A stretch of 64,000 bases of DNA, from NCBI GenBank assembly GCA_963678675.1, contig OY783196.1, positions 2,358,501 through 2,422,500 on the forward strand, written 5' to 3'. Numbering within the stretch: the first letter of the stretch is position 1; each line of letters starts with the position of its first letter. Position numbers and translations under genes: made by a program. Of the stretch, positions 13,817-24,305 are shown in pieces. Below the pieces are notes generated by a model. That model did no database searches. It was not told where the DNA came from and worked only from the letters and a program-made list of their open reading frames with translations. This DNA comes from Xiphydria camelus. Taxonomy: Eukaryota; Arthropoda; Insecta; Hymenoptera; Xiphydriidae.

Positions 13817-16800
13817 TCACGGCACTTGTACCGATTTCAATTCGTAGTTGGCAAAGTCGAGCTTCTGCCTCAAGAGACCAGTCAAGATAAACTCGGTGGA
13901 CACCACTGGCACCAGCCTCGGGGCTTTGGCGGCGAATTTTTTTGCGTTCGATATATCTTCCTCTCGCGAGACGATTACCGTATTCCCCGGCCACGTCGAC
14001 GGTGCGCGCAGCAGCGGCTTTCCTCCGGAAGCTTGAATCATACCTGCAACAAAGGAAAACATTCGACGATTTCGTTCTCGAGGAACACATCGCTCGCCGC
14101 CTGAACATAAACGTCGAAACTTACTCTTCAAGTCCGCGATCGACGGTGGGGCTACGTTTGGCGTCAGCAGGAGGGTGTAGCCTTCGAGAAGCTTACGCTC
14201 TCGTGCCCTTTGTAAGCTTTCGGCAAGATCGAAGCCATATTTCTCTTCGGATTCGGAATCCTTGAGAATATAGGGCTCCAGATCCAAGAAACGATCGCTC
14301 TTCTTACTCTCGATCAGCCAATCAGTCGACACTATCGGTACTGCCAGTGCCATAGAGCATAAAAATTTCAAGGTCCTTCGAACTTTGTCCGTTACCAGTA
14401 CGGCACCACTTGTCGGCTTCTCGGTCACTGTTCCGCCTGGAAATGAGGGATCCGAAGGGTGAGTTTAATTTCGGAGTCAAGTGCGCGCGGAATTTCGAAC
14501 GCGCAGCACTCGCTCACCTAATTGTAAAACGACGCTGCGAAAGTCGGCCTCGTTTATTCCGGTGAAGAGCACCTTGCACCTCGTTCTCGAAGGGGACATC
14601 GATGAAGACGTCGACAAAGACAGAGACCTTGCCTCTCGTCCCTTGGATGGCGTCGAAGGATTCGACAATGTCGAAACCTCGATCCTCGAGTCCGTCGTCG
14701 AGCCGTTGCTCGAACTCGCGATTTCATTCTGTTCGTGCTTCTCTTTTAGTCCCTTTCCACAATTCTTCCGTTTATTTGATCTCACGGGTTTGCGTATATT
14801 TGGTGCATTCGTATCATCGTCGAAATCATCGGCCGATACTTTAGTTCCTCTTCCGCGTCGAGAACGGACAGCGAGAGCCTCGCCGGTAGGCTCCGCCGTA
14901 ATTGGTCGTCCAACAGCTCTAGCTTTCTTCGCCTTCGGTCTTTCGAGTTCGGCGTCGTCGTCATCGCTATTATTGAGCCTTTTCTCGGTGCTCTGAATTT
15001 TCGTACTCTTGCCCCCGTCGTTGGTGCATCCTACGCGATTCGTTTCGCCGAAGGCGGCAGTCTGTGCGTGCGTTAAAATATTCTCTATCTCTTGCGAATC
15101 TGAACCAGGTGCCGAACTGGAATCGTCATCCGCGTACGGGCTCGTCGAAGTTCGATTTCTCGTCGACACCTCGGTTTTCTTTATCGATCGCATCTGCGCG
15201 CTTGCGTCCGTTGAATTCTGTGATTCGCAATCGCCCTTCTTAAGGTAGCAGCCGGTGGCACGAATATTCCGCGGGAATTTCTTAGATTTACGCTGCGACG
15301 ACTCACTTTGCGTGTCAACAGTTTTCGTCGTAGATCGAACCGCGCCTTCAGCGACGGACGAGCAGTGCCCTTCCGACGACGTCGCAGTCGTTTGAGGATG
15401 GATGTTCGGCGCCAAAGAGCTGTCGTTCGAAGTGGTTTCCGAATCCTTCTCGTCGTAGGAACCTTTGACGACAGGCCGACCTCGCCTCCTGGGAGCAATT
15501 TTATCGTCCGAGGATTTTCCTTTCGCCTTTCGCTTCTTCACCGTGGGCTTAATATTTTCATCGTCCGCGTCGATATATCTTTTATTGGGCCGTCTAGTCC
15601 TTGCAACCCGCTGGGGATGCTGATAATCGTTCTTGGCCGGGTCGACGGTCGTGGTCTGCAATACAGAGGGAGGAGGGACGTCATCCACCTTGCTAGAATG
15701 TCGAATCGCTTGTGTCGTCGTCACTTTTCGCGATTTCTTCGACGCAATCGAACTACTTGCATCGTCATCGTCATCCGAGTCTGTCCAAATACACGGATTC
15801 TGAGCTTTCGATCGTGTTTTCGTTTCACGTAATCGTGCATCCAAATTGGAATGATCTTGAACGTACGCAGACTTTACCGAGAGTAGCCTTGAGCTCATTC
15901 TCACCATGTCGTCGAAGTCGGAGTCGCTATCGGAATCATCCATAATGTTCTGAAAGTTGGCGCTTTTATCGGAACAATCAGTTTGCGAACCGTGGCACGA
16001 TCGTTTCGAAGACGCTAACAACTTCTGTGGACCACCGGAATTTTCCACCCCTTTGTGCTCCGCACTATTCGACATCGAGGAAACGGACTTCGCAGATGCG
16101 ACGTTTGCTAGCACATACGGTGTCGAGTTATCCGCTCGATCTTCGTCACGTTCCTTAGTTAAGGATAGCTTACGCTTCTTTGGTATTATCGATCGTCTCG
16201 ATATTTTCGTTAAAGTACTTGGTTCCGGTGACTCGCGATCGTTGACGGGCGACGACGATGTCGACGTTGCAGGGCTGGCCGTACTTGACCTGGTCCTCGA
16301 AATGTTGATAGCCGGCAAGCCTTCCAGTAGGTCTTGCGTATCAATTTCTAAAACCCTGCGATCATGTTGCTTGGCCTCCACCACGGTTTCCCGATGACCA
16401 AGGACTTCCGAAGCATCGGAAGAATTCTCACGGTTTCGAGGCACGCGGTTTCCTTTCGAAGGTGTCTCGAGAGCTGGTATGCTTTCGTCACTTTCGATTG
16501 CTTTTCCATCGACGAAACCCGAAGTCCCCGGTGCGTAAATAACTTTTCGTCTTGAATTCGAAGATTTCGGAGCCGGACATTTTTTCCCATCTCGCTGTAC
16601 GAGACTCTCGGATGGACTCGGGACAATTCTCGTTCCACACTGATCGTCCTTCGCTGTTTCGCTATCGGTGTGTTCCAATATATTTTCAAGATTTTGGGTC
16701 GATAACCGTTGTAACTCGCTCATGTCGGTTTCATTGACTCCGTCGAACATTGTATTCAGTTTACGTTCGATACTGTCGTTGAGTGGATTCGAATTAGGTT

Positions 16801-19800
16801 CCTCGCAGAATGTGTTCCCTCGCATCGAACTTTCGCCACTATCCGTATTTTTGGTTACTCGGCTCTCCTTCGATGCCAAATCGACGTTACCGCTCCGATC
16901 AGTGACACTCTTCTTCCCGATGTCATCTTCGTTTGAGAGATCGTGAAGAACTGATTTAAAACCGTCTGTCTTTTTGGTTTTTGCAAATTGCTTTCGAACT
17001 TTGATCATCGAGCTCCTTTCATCGGTCATAATCTGCGTAGGTGCCATTGATATGTCGTTGTCGCCTTCATCGTCGGAACTCCCTTTCATCCGTTCCAAAC
17101 GTTGAGTCGGCGCCATCGTTTCGTCGTAATCATCTGGAACCGATATTCTTTCCCTCTTTTTGCTGATCATGATCTGTGTAGGTGCTGTTGATAAGTCATC
17201 ATCGTCGTCATCGTCGGGGCTCCCTTCAACCCGTTCTAAAAGCTGTGTCGGTGCCATTGCTACGTCGTCATCCTCGGAAAGAGATTTTCTTCTATTCGCG
17301 TTATTGACGGTACCAGGGATCACTTGCGTATCTGCCGTTGTTATATCGTAATCCGCGACGATGGATCGTCCATTTTCTCCTCCCCTATCCATGATTTGCG
17401 TAGGTGCCATCGATATGTCGTCGCCCTCATTGTCGGAACTCCCTTTCGTCCGTTCCAAAAGTTGGGTCGGCGCCGTCGTTTCGTCGTAATCATCCGGAAC
17501 CGATATTCTTTCCTTCTCTTTGCTGATCATGACCTGTGTAGGTGCTGTTGATAAGTCATCATCGTCGTCATCGTCGGGACTCTCTTCAACCCGTTCTAAA
17601 AGCTGCGTCGGCGCCATTGCTACGTCGTCATCCTCGGAAAGAGATTTTCTTCTATTCGCGTTATTGACGGCACCAGGGATCACTTGCGTATCTGCCGTTG
17701 TTATATCGTAATCCGCGACGATGGATCGTCCGTTTTTTCCTCCCCTATCCACGATTTTCGCAGGTGCCATCGTTAAATCGTCTTGGTTATCGACTGATTT
17801 GTCACCTTTTCGCATACCGAGATCGTCGCTAGACAGCGATGATACGTTACGATCACTCGCAACTCTCCTCTCGTTGTGTGCGTCCAGCATTTGCGTTGGC
17901 GCGAGAAACAAGTCATCCTCGGCAGTGGAGGTATTTTTGGAGTTTGGAGGTCGTCCTTGCTGCGGAGACAGTTTCGCAAATATCCCTTCCTCGTCCGTAT
18001 CCGAATCACTCACCACGTCGTTTTTACGACACGACTGTTTCGACTTTATGTCAACCGAAGGTTCCTGAAAAATGCCTTCCTCGTCGGTCTCCGAATCGCT
18101 GTCCGCGGAAGACGCAGCGGTCTCAACATTGAGACGCGGTAGATTCGAAGCGGGCGCTAACAAACGTTGAGTCGGCTCGTCAAAAATGTTCGAGGGACCA
18201 ACGGTGCTTTCGCGTTCAATGCTCATCGACATCAATCGTGGGTCCGACGTTTCTAAATATTGAGTTTCCTGGTCAAAGATGTCTTTTTCTTTCGAAGGCT
18301 CGACAGCGGTTTCTTTTCTCTCGAGCACGGCTTCGATGTCACCGTCGAGTAGGTTCTGCGAAGGAAACAATTCTAAACTTTCATCCGGCTCTCCTGAACG
18401 TTGATCCTCGTCGCTTTCATCGTCGATGCGCAGATTGGTCGGATTCGGCGAGAGTGTTAAGTTGAGTAATTCGCGTTTCGCCGAATCTTCAGAAGTAGTC
18501 TCGGGCTTTCCAGCAGTTTCCGAAATCTGATTTTTCCCGTTTTGCACAATTGTCGTGAATTCCTCGATGCGCTTTACGTTTTTCCCGTTGAAATCTTCTC
18601 GTTTCGACGCTTCCTCGGTACGGGATGACGATTCGTGCTCATTCTTATCAACGATAAGCTTTTGCGTTTCCGCTTCGTGGATATTATCACCGTCGACATC
18701 GACTCCAGGATTCGTTAAATTGTTCGGCGAGAATCTTTGGGTTTCCATGTCGAATATACTCACCCCTCCATTCTTCGCCTCGTTAACGTCGGGCGGCTGC
18801 GTTGAGACGGCCAAGCTCATATCGTCATGGTCTTTTTTGGTTCGGTCGTTCTCCTTCGCAGACGACTCGCGTTTCGCCGAATCTTCAGAAATAGTCTCGG
18901 TGTTTCCAGTAGGAGTTTCCGAACTTTGATTTTTCCCGTTTTGCACCATTGTCGTGCATTCCTCGGTGCGCTCTACGTTTTTCTCGTTAAAATCTTCTCG
19001 TTTCGACGCTTTCTCGATACGAGATGACGATTCGCTCTCGTTCTTATCAACGATAAACCTTTGCGTTTCCGCTTCGTGGATATCATCACCGTCGATGTCG
19101 ACTCCAGGATTCGTTCGATTGTTCGGAGAAAATCTTTGGGTTTCCATGTCGAATATACTCACCTCCTGATTCTCCACCTCGTTAACGTCGGGCGGCTGCG
19201 TTGAGACGGCCAAACTCATATCATCATAGTGTTCTTTGATTCGGTCGTTATCCTTCGCAGGAAACGGCGGATCGTGGAGAAGTTTAGATCCAACGTGACG
19301 TCGTGGCGGTTGGCGAGGGGTTCGAAAAACGTCTTCTTCTCGTTGGCTTCCGAGTATCGTGGCTGAATCGCCATCGCTCAGGGAAGAATTATTCTGAAAT
19401 TATTAAATGCGACATCGATATGAGGAAATCCTCGTTCGGTGGATGTACTTGTCGTAGTAATAGGATTTTAAAAGAAATTTACAAGAGACGAGTCAGGGGT
19501 TCCTGGTATAACCAGTGGTCTTCGTCCAGACACGACTGAAGCCTTCAGATTCTCTCTTGGAGTTTCCGGGATTACGGACATTTCTGATCGCTCGACATCT
19601 TTGTAAGTTGCCTCCACCGTACCCAAGATAAGAACATCTCCGTGCTTCAGCTGATAGAAACAATCGGGACGCAAAATAACCTGAAAGAGAATAGCTACTT
19701 TTTTAGATCGATTTTATTTTACGGATATAATGCAGTTGGGTGAAGGAACAATGGCGATAAGCTTCGAAACTATGAAATATTTACATCGTTAATTTTAGTC

Positions 19801-20243
19801 CTATTGGATGACTTCAAATCACAGACGAAGATCGATCCTGCGCGGCCACCTGCTTCGATTTGGGCGTGCTTCTTCGATACGGTCTGTAACATGACATCAA
19901 ATTGAAATTTATGCTTATCATTTAGTTCCGTAAAGACTGTACGTTCTGTCATAAAGAAAGGAGCAGAGCTTACGCTATGGCTGAGAGTGATATCGCACGA
20001 GGGATGCCTTCCAATTTTATTTATGCCCTTGTAAATCGGGTACACGAACGAATCAATGTCCAAAATTCCAACCTGGCTCAATGAGTATACTATTAATATC
20101 GGTAGCGTGTTTACGAGCATGTAAGTCATTGCTTCGTGACTAAACTACAAACATCCGAGTACCTGTCTGCGTTCGTCTCCCTGCGAAGCTTCCACCACGG
20201 GAAGATCGTGATTTTCCAGGATTTGCGTTAACGGGAGATCCAT
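13817..20243 (-). CDS. MDC1: MDC1/Mu2-like FHA and tandem-BRCT checkpoint mediator
   Basis: Large nuclear scaffold of the double-strand-break response; MDC1-type proteins read gamma-H2A(v) through tandem BRCTs. Exons: 20243-20163, 20072-19974, 19883-19785, 19680-19483, 19393-14518 (one 4.9-kb exon), 14436-14125, 14043-13817, giving 1963 residues, close to human MDC1. FHA domain at about residues 28-110 (INKIGRHPSCDITLSHS, SKKHAQI, KSSNRTKIND). BRCT1 starts near residue 1768 (KVLFTGINEADF) and BRCT2 fills the last exon. The central exon is disordered and full of TQ sites (APTQ, ETQ). Three TQRF sequences fit the TQxF docking motif for RNF8, and SDTDEEG/SETDEEG acidic motifs resemble the SDTD sites that bind NBS1. 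Two internal tandem duplications are listed separately. Drosophila Mu2 is the probable orthologue. Confidence 0.9.
17038..17757 (-). repeat. ~360-bp in-frame tandem duplication in the MDC1-like gene
   Basis: Two near-identical ~360-bp units; for example, 17161-17420 matches 17521-17780 with few changes. They encode about 120 residues each, made of smaller TAPTQ/MAPTQ units followed by Asp-rich spacers (DDDDDDL). The unit length is a multiple of three apart from a codon-sized indel, so the frame is preserved. Confidence 0.85.
18471..19262 (-). repeat. 396-bp in-frame tandem duplication carrying TQRF motifs
   Basis: Two copies with a 396-bp period (18471-18866 and 18867-19262), 132 codons each. 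Each encodes MSLAVSTQPPDVNE, then IFDMETQRFSPNN, then a KNExESSSR block. One copy keeps TQRF in its second ETQ site, while the other has changed to TQKL. High nucleotide similarity suggests recent duplication or gene conversion. Confidence 0.85.
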
Positions 20244-21149
20244 TGTGTCGTTTAACTTTTACTCCAAGGGAGTATTTTTACTCTAAGTAAATTTCCATTC
20301 GTGGCTTCGGTTTTGACATGGGAGTTAGGTTAAGTTGGGTTAACTTCTCTCAATACTTCTCATGTCGAAAATAACGATGCACGCGCGTTAATTTCACTCC
20401 AAAGAATAATTCAGAAACAGAACTCAACAATCGTACGGGACGGTACGCCACGATTTTAAAGAAAAAAAAACACCTTTTGCACACTTTTACGTAAAAGTAA
20501 CGGCTTCGACACTCTGACAGATGCATTCATAACACTTTTTCGAGAGGTCCGGTAAGGTCGAAGATCGATTCTTTCGTCCGCCATCTTCGGGAAATCGACC
20601 ATTTTATATCGATACTTAATCTCGAACGATACTCTCGAGCGTCGATACGCGGCATATTTGTCGAATTCATACGGTTTACCCATGTGAGATTATATCGGAT
20701 ACAGATAAGTATAGTTAATTTCTTTTGGTTCTTTAATTTATCAGCTGTGTGTAGAGTCGTAGCGGGGAAATCTCGTACAGGATAATATGTCCCAGTAGAC
20801 CGTAAACGTGCGAGCTTTGCATTTAACGTAAAGAATAAAGGATATAGGCACTTAGGATACAATCAATTCGCCGCTATATCTACAAATATACATGTATTTA
20901 CCTAATCTGCTAGACGAAAATCAATAAATAGAGAAGCGATGACAGATATATTTCGTCGAGTGGGACCAACGGTGGCGCTTCGACTTTCGCAGCACGATCT
21001 CCCGAGACTGACAAAGAAGACGCATGTAAGCATCGTTGTCTCGCGTATTTCTCGCAACTAATAGAAGAGATCTATCGTGGGAATGATATAAAGGGTGGTA
21101 CATTCTTAGCAATGGACCTCTCGAGAAGTCGGAACAAGCGGAAAACCTC
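20244..21149. other. Intergenic region upstream of the MDC1-like gene
   Basis: Holds the MDC1 promoter and the 3' end of the secreted-protein gene, both on the - strand. Near 20321-20345 are AGGTTAAGTTGGGTTAAC-like repeats. If the secreted-protein gene has a further 3' exon it would lie here, but I could not identify one. Confidence 0.45.
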
Positions 21150-24100
21150 TCATCTCCAGGACTTCGCCGTTTCACCGGCTGTGGGCAACTCGAGGATTTG
21201 CTCGTCGTCCGGCGATACGGCGATGTCCTTGAAGCCCGTAGGAATCGGACCGATTATGCTGATTCGTCCAGGCTGTGCGATCTCATCCGGTGATATGGTC
21301 ACGCTTCGCACTCTGTCGGAATTGAACGAATCGAAGGAATCACTCGCGGCGAATACGGCCTCTCGGGGTAGGTTATCGGACACCGCGAGTTTGCCCTCGC
21401 CGTGAAGATGACTTATCTCGTTCTCTCGATCGTTCGGTTCCGTCGAAGGCCCGCCACCGCGACCGCCCTCCACTTCCGTAACCACGGGAGCTCGCAACGT
21501 CGTACTTGGATTTCGTCGTTCGGAATTTCCACGTCTACGATTCGTTCGGCCACCGTCGACGTTAACACCGCTCGTTTCCCGTTCTCGCAACGCTTCCCGA
21601 CCCGGAATGATTTTCTGTCGTCTTCGAACGGTCGCCCTCGTTGCCTGGTCAACCGCGACGGAGGAAATTTCGGTCGCGGGTCTCGCAGTGGTCGACGGAT
21701 TTCTCCGAGCGTTAACGTGCCTTCCGCGCACGAAGAAACGACCATCGGTGCCGTTGCGGGCCGTCGTCGAATCTTCCCCCGCGAATCTACGATCCGAACG
21801 GCCGCCCCTCTCCGGCGAGTCGACGGTGCTGTCGCGCGCCTGGTCCCCATCCCTCGAGTCCTCTCGAGGCGCGCCGGCATCTCCGGACTTGACGACTTCG
21901 GGAGGTGTCGTAGACGCGATCACGACGAGCTCCTCCGAGGTAGTTACCGTTCCGGGAGTGGTGGTGGTGGTGGTGGTGAAAATCCGTTGCCGCCTCGGCG
22001 TGGAACCGTCGAGGAAACGGGACTCGCGATCGTTTGCTTGCGGTCGACGACCGGACAGGCGAGCACCGAAATCCGGATCGAAACCGAAGAGATGCTCGAT
22101 CACCTCGGGACGTTCGGAGTCTTCCCGATGACGCGGATTCGAAGCATTTCCATCGGTGAGCCCGACGTTCGGTCTTCCGGAATCCCCTTCCTTCTTCTTT
22201 GGCACGATCGTCCTCCTCCGCGAACCACGAACGAACATCGATCCGACCGACGGAGCCGATCGATCAGTCGTCGCTCGAATCGTCGTCGTTGGTACGGTTT
22301 CGTCGGACGTTTTCCGTGGTGTATCTCGCGTTAAATCGCCGCCACCACCGTCGACTACCGCTGCGTTCGTCGGCTCGGTTCTCGATGCGACCGCGCCTTC
22401 CGCCGGATCATCGCGGAATCTTCGAAACGGGCCCTCCCTTTTCGGCAAGCGCGGTGGATATCTCCGCATCGCTGTTGGCCGTGGGGTCGACTTCTCGCGG
22501 TTCTCCGACACGTCTTCCTTGATCTCCTTCGTCGTGATCGCTTCCGGTCTGACGGCGGAGACTCGTCCCTCGACGTCCGCGTTCAAATTGGGCATTGGCG
22601 GCGGTGCAGGTGTCGTTGGCGGCGGTGCAGGCGTCGTTGGCGGCGGTGCAGGCGTCGTTGGCGGCGGTGCAGGCGCCGTTACCGGCGGTGGAGGCGTCCT
22701 TTGTGAGAGCAGCGGTCGAGGCGTCGATTCCAGGAGTGGCAGTCGAGACGTCGTCTCGAAGAGCGGCGGTGAAGGCGTCGTCTTCGGGAGCGGCTGCAGT
22801 GACGGCGGTGGCGGTAGCGACGGTAACGGCGGTGGCGAAGAAGATTTCTCGGGGAGTTTTCGACTATCGACGAGATTTGGCTCGCTTTCGAGGAGCTTGC
22901 CGTCGTCGTCGTCATCGACGCCGTCGCGACCTAGCGACGCGGGAACGTTCATTGTGTTCTTCGCATTGGCCGTCCCGTTTCGGTGCCGCCGTGGAAAATG
23001 TCGATTGAAGCCTCGACCCCTCTTCGTTGGAAGCGGTGTCGTCGAAGCGACCTGGACGTCCAGCGGGGAGGCGACGTCTTTGACTTTTAAAATATCGTCC
23101 AGTACGGGAGGTCGCGCGGTCGCGATTCGGTGCCGCGGGAAATTTCGATCGAAACCTCGGCTCCTCGTCGTTGAAAGCGGTGTGGTCGAAGGGACCTCGA
23201 CATTCGGCCGAATGGCGCCGGCTTCGACGGTTCGGACGTCATCGAGTACGATAGGTCGCGCGATCGGGCTTCGAGTTCCTTGAAACGCGGTATTTTCGAA
23301 GTTCGTCGGAGTCGTCGTCGCTGGTCGAGGAATTTCCCCGGTATCCTTCGTCGCGAAGATGGAGTTCGGTTGAATCCAGCGTTCGGAAATGACGAAGGAA
23401 TGCGATACAGGAGGCACGTCCTTTGCAGCAATCGCGACCGCCGCCGGAGTTTCCGTTTTCGTCGACGAAATTTCGGATTCTTCCAGCCTCTTCGAGTCGA
23501 ACGCATCGCCGACGTTTCCAGCGTCGTCCGTGATCCGCAGCACCTCCCCCCCTTCGCTTTCGTCAGAATTATCGGCAACGATGTACTCCGGATATCGAAA
23601 GTTGACGGGTGGCGCCGTTACTCCGGGCGGAAGTTTGATCACGCCTGTTCGAGTGGCTTCTGGAGGCGCGCTTTTCGTAGCCAGTTGCGAAATCTTCTCG
23701 TCTCCGCCCTTTCCGCTCTCCGAGTTAGCGATCGCTCTCGCGACGCTCTCCAATATTGCCGTACCAACGACATCGTCCGAATGATTCCGAATAACTTGAT
23801 TCCTCAGCCTCTCCTCCTCCGAGTGGTCGCTTCTCGGGTCCTCGAATCCGTTCGAATATTCCGGATACGTAAAATTCAACGGCGGTGCCACGATTCCAGG
23901 CGGCAGCGGCCTTTTCGTCGGGTCTGTCTCGAGCCTGCTGTCGACGTGCCGCGGTTCTTCAACGGTCGGTCGAAGCGCGGGAGGACGCGAGCCGACGACG
24001 AAACGAAACGGTTGCTCGGCGGGGCCTTCTACTCGGACTTTCGGACCGATGGATGGGCGTCCCGATTGCGCGAGGCCCGAGGCTGGCGTTCTCGACGATT

Positions 24101-24305
24101 CCAAGGCGGCTCGCTCCGCGGGACTGCGAGGATCGACGTATTCCGGATATACGAATGGTACCGGAACGACGATTCCGGGCGGGAGTTCGAATCTCTCGCG
24201 CAGGTGCGTTTCGGCCGCCGTGTCGTCGAAGTCATCGGGCAGCCTCGCGGCCGTTGTCTCCATCGACAGGAACGTCACTTGGCACAGACCTATCAGCTGT
24301 ACCAT
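21150..24305 (-). CDS. Large secreted Pro/Thr-rich protein with LPPG...YPEY repeats
   Basis: A single long open frame of 1051 residues from the ATG at 24305. I chose that ATG because ttcgcag, a good acceptor, lies immediately upstream, implying a 5' UTR exon, and because a signal peptide follows (hydrophobic QLIGLCQVTFL, then TTAA). Three copies of an LPPGI/V-x-x-P-x-x-F-x-YPEY motif occur in the first ~300 residues. The middle is Pro/Thr/Ser-rich with PAPPPTT repeats; the rest is Arg/Thr/Asp-rich and disordered, likely O-glycosylated. No enzyme or chitin-binding domain was seen. An extracellular matrix or cuticle-associated role is only a guess. The stop at 21150 may not be the true end, because a gtgaaa donor lies just before it. 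Confidence 0.65.
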   Translation of the reverse strand: MVQLIGLCQVTFLSMETTAARLPDDFDDTAAETHLRERFELPPGIVVPVPFVYPEYVDPRSPAERAALESSRTPASGLAQSGRPSIGPKVRVEGPAEQPFRFVVGSRPPALRPTVEEPRHVDSRLETDPTKRPLPPGIVAPPLNFTYPEYSNGFEDPRSDHSEEERLRNQVIRNHSDDVVGTAILESVARAIANSESGKGGDEKISQLATKSAPPEATRTGVIKLPPGVTAPPVNFRYPEYIVADNSDESEGGEVLRITDDAGNVGDAFDSKRLEESEISSTKTETPAAVAIAAKDVPPVSHSFVISERWIQPNSIFATKDTGEIPRPATTTPTNFENTAFQGTRSPIARPIVLDDVRTVEAGAIRPNVEVPSTTPLSTTRSRGFDRNFPRHRIATARPPVLDDILKVKDVASPLDVQVASTTPLPTKRGRGFNRHFPRRHRNGTANAKNTMNVPASLGRDGVDDDDDGKLLESEPNLVDSRKLPEKSSSPPPLPSLPPPPSLQPLPKTTPSPPLFETTSRLPLLESTPRPLLSQRTPPPPVTAPAPPPTTPAPPPTTPAPPPTTPAPPPMPNLNADVEGRVSAVRPEAITTKEIKEDVSENREKSTPRPTAMRRYPPRLPKREGPFRRFRDDPAEGAVASRTEPTNAAVVDGGGGDLTRDTPRKTSDETVPTTTIRATTDRSAPSVGSMFVRGSRRRTIVPKKKEGDSGRPNVGLTDGNASNPRHREDSERPEVIEHLFGFDPDFGARLSGRRPQANDRESRFLDGSTPRRQRIFTTTTTTTPGTVTTSEELVVIASTTPPEVVKSGDAGAPREDSRDGDQARDSTVDSPERGGRSDRRFAGEDSTTARNGTDGRFFVRGRHVNARRNPSTTARPATEISSVAVDQATRATVRRRQKIIPGREALRERETSGVNVDGGRTNRRRGNSERRNPSTTLRAPVVTEVEGGRGGGPSTEPNDRENEISHLHGEGKLAVSDNLPREAVFAASDSFDSFNSDRVRSVTISPDEIAQPGRISIIGPIPTGFKDIAVSPDDEQILELPTAGETAKSWR
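22600..22680 (-). repeat. 21-bp coding minisatellite (PAPPPTT)
   Basis: About four copies of a 21-bp unit, on the + strand ggcggtgcaggcgtcgttggc, encoding PAPPPTT within the secreted protein. Copies differ by one or two bases. Confidence 0.85.

Noticed and set aside
14481..18929. Many + strand frames rich in Ser
   Set aside because: Antisense of the 4.9-kb MDC1 exon; they arise because its Asp/Thr/Gln repeats read as Ser-rich on the other strand.
17038..19262. Regular repeats considered as a CRISPR or satellite array
   Set aside because: Repeats are in frame, protein-coding and of 360-396 bp period with coding spacers; the host is eukaryotic.
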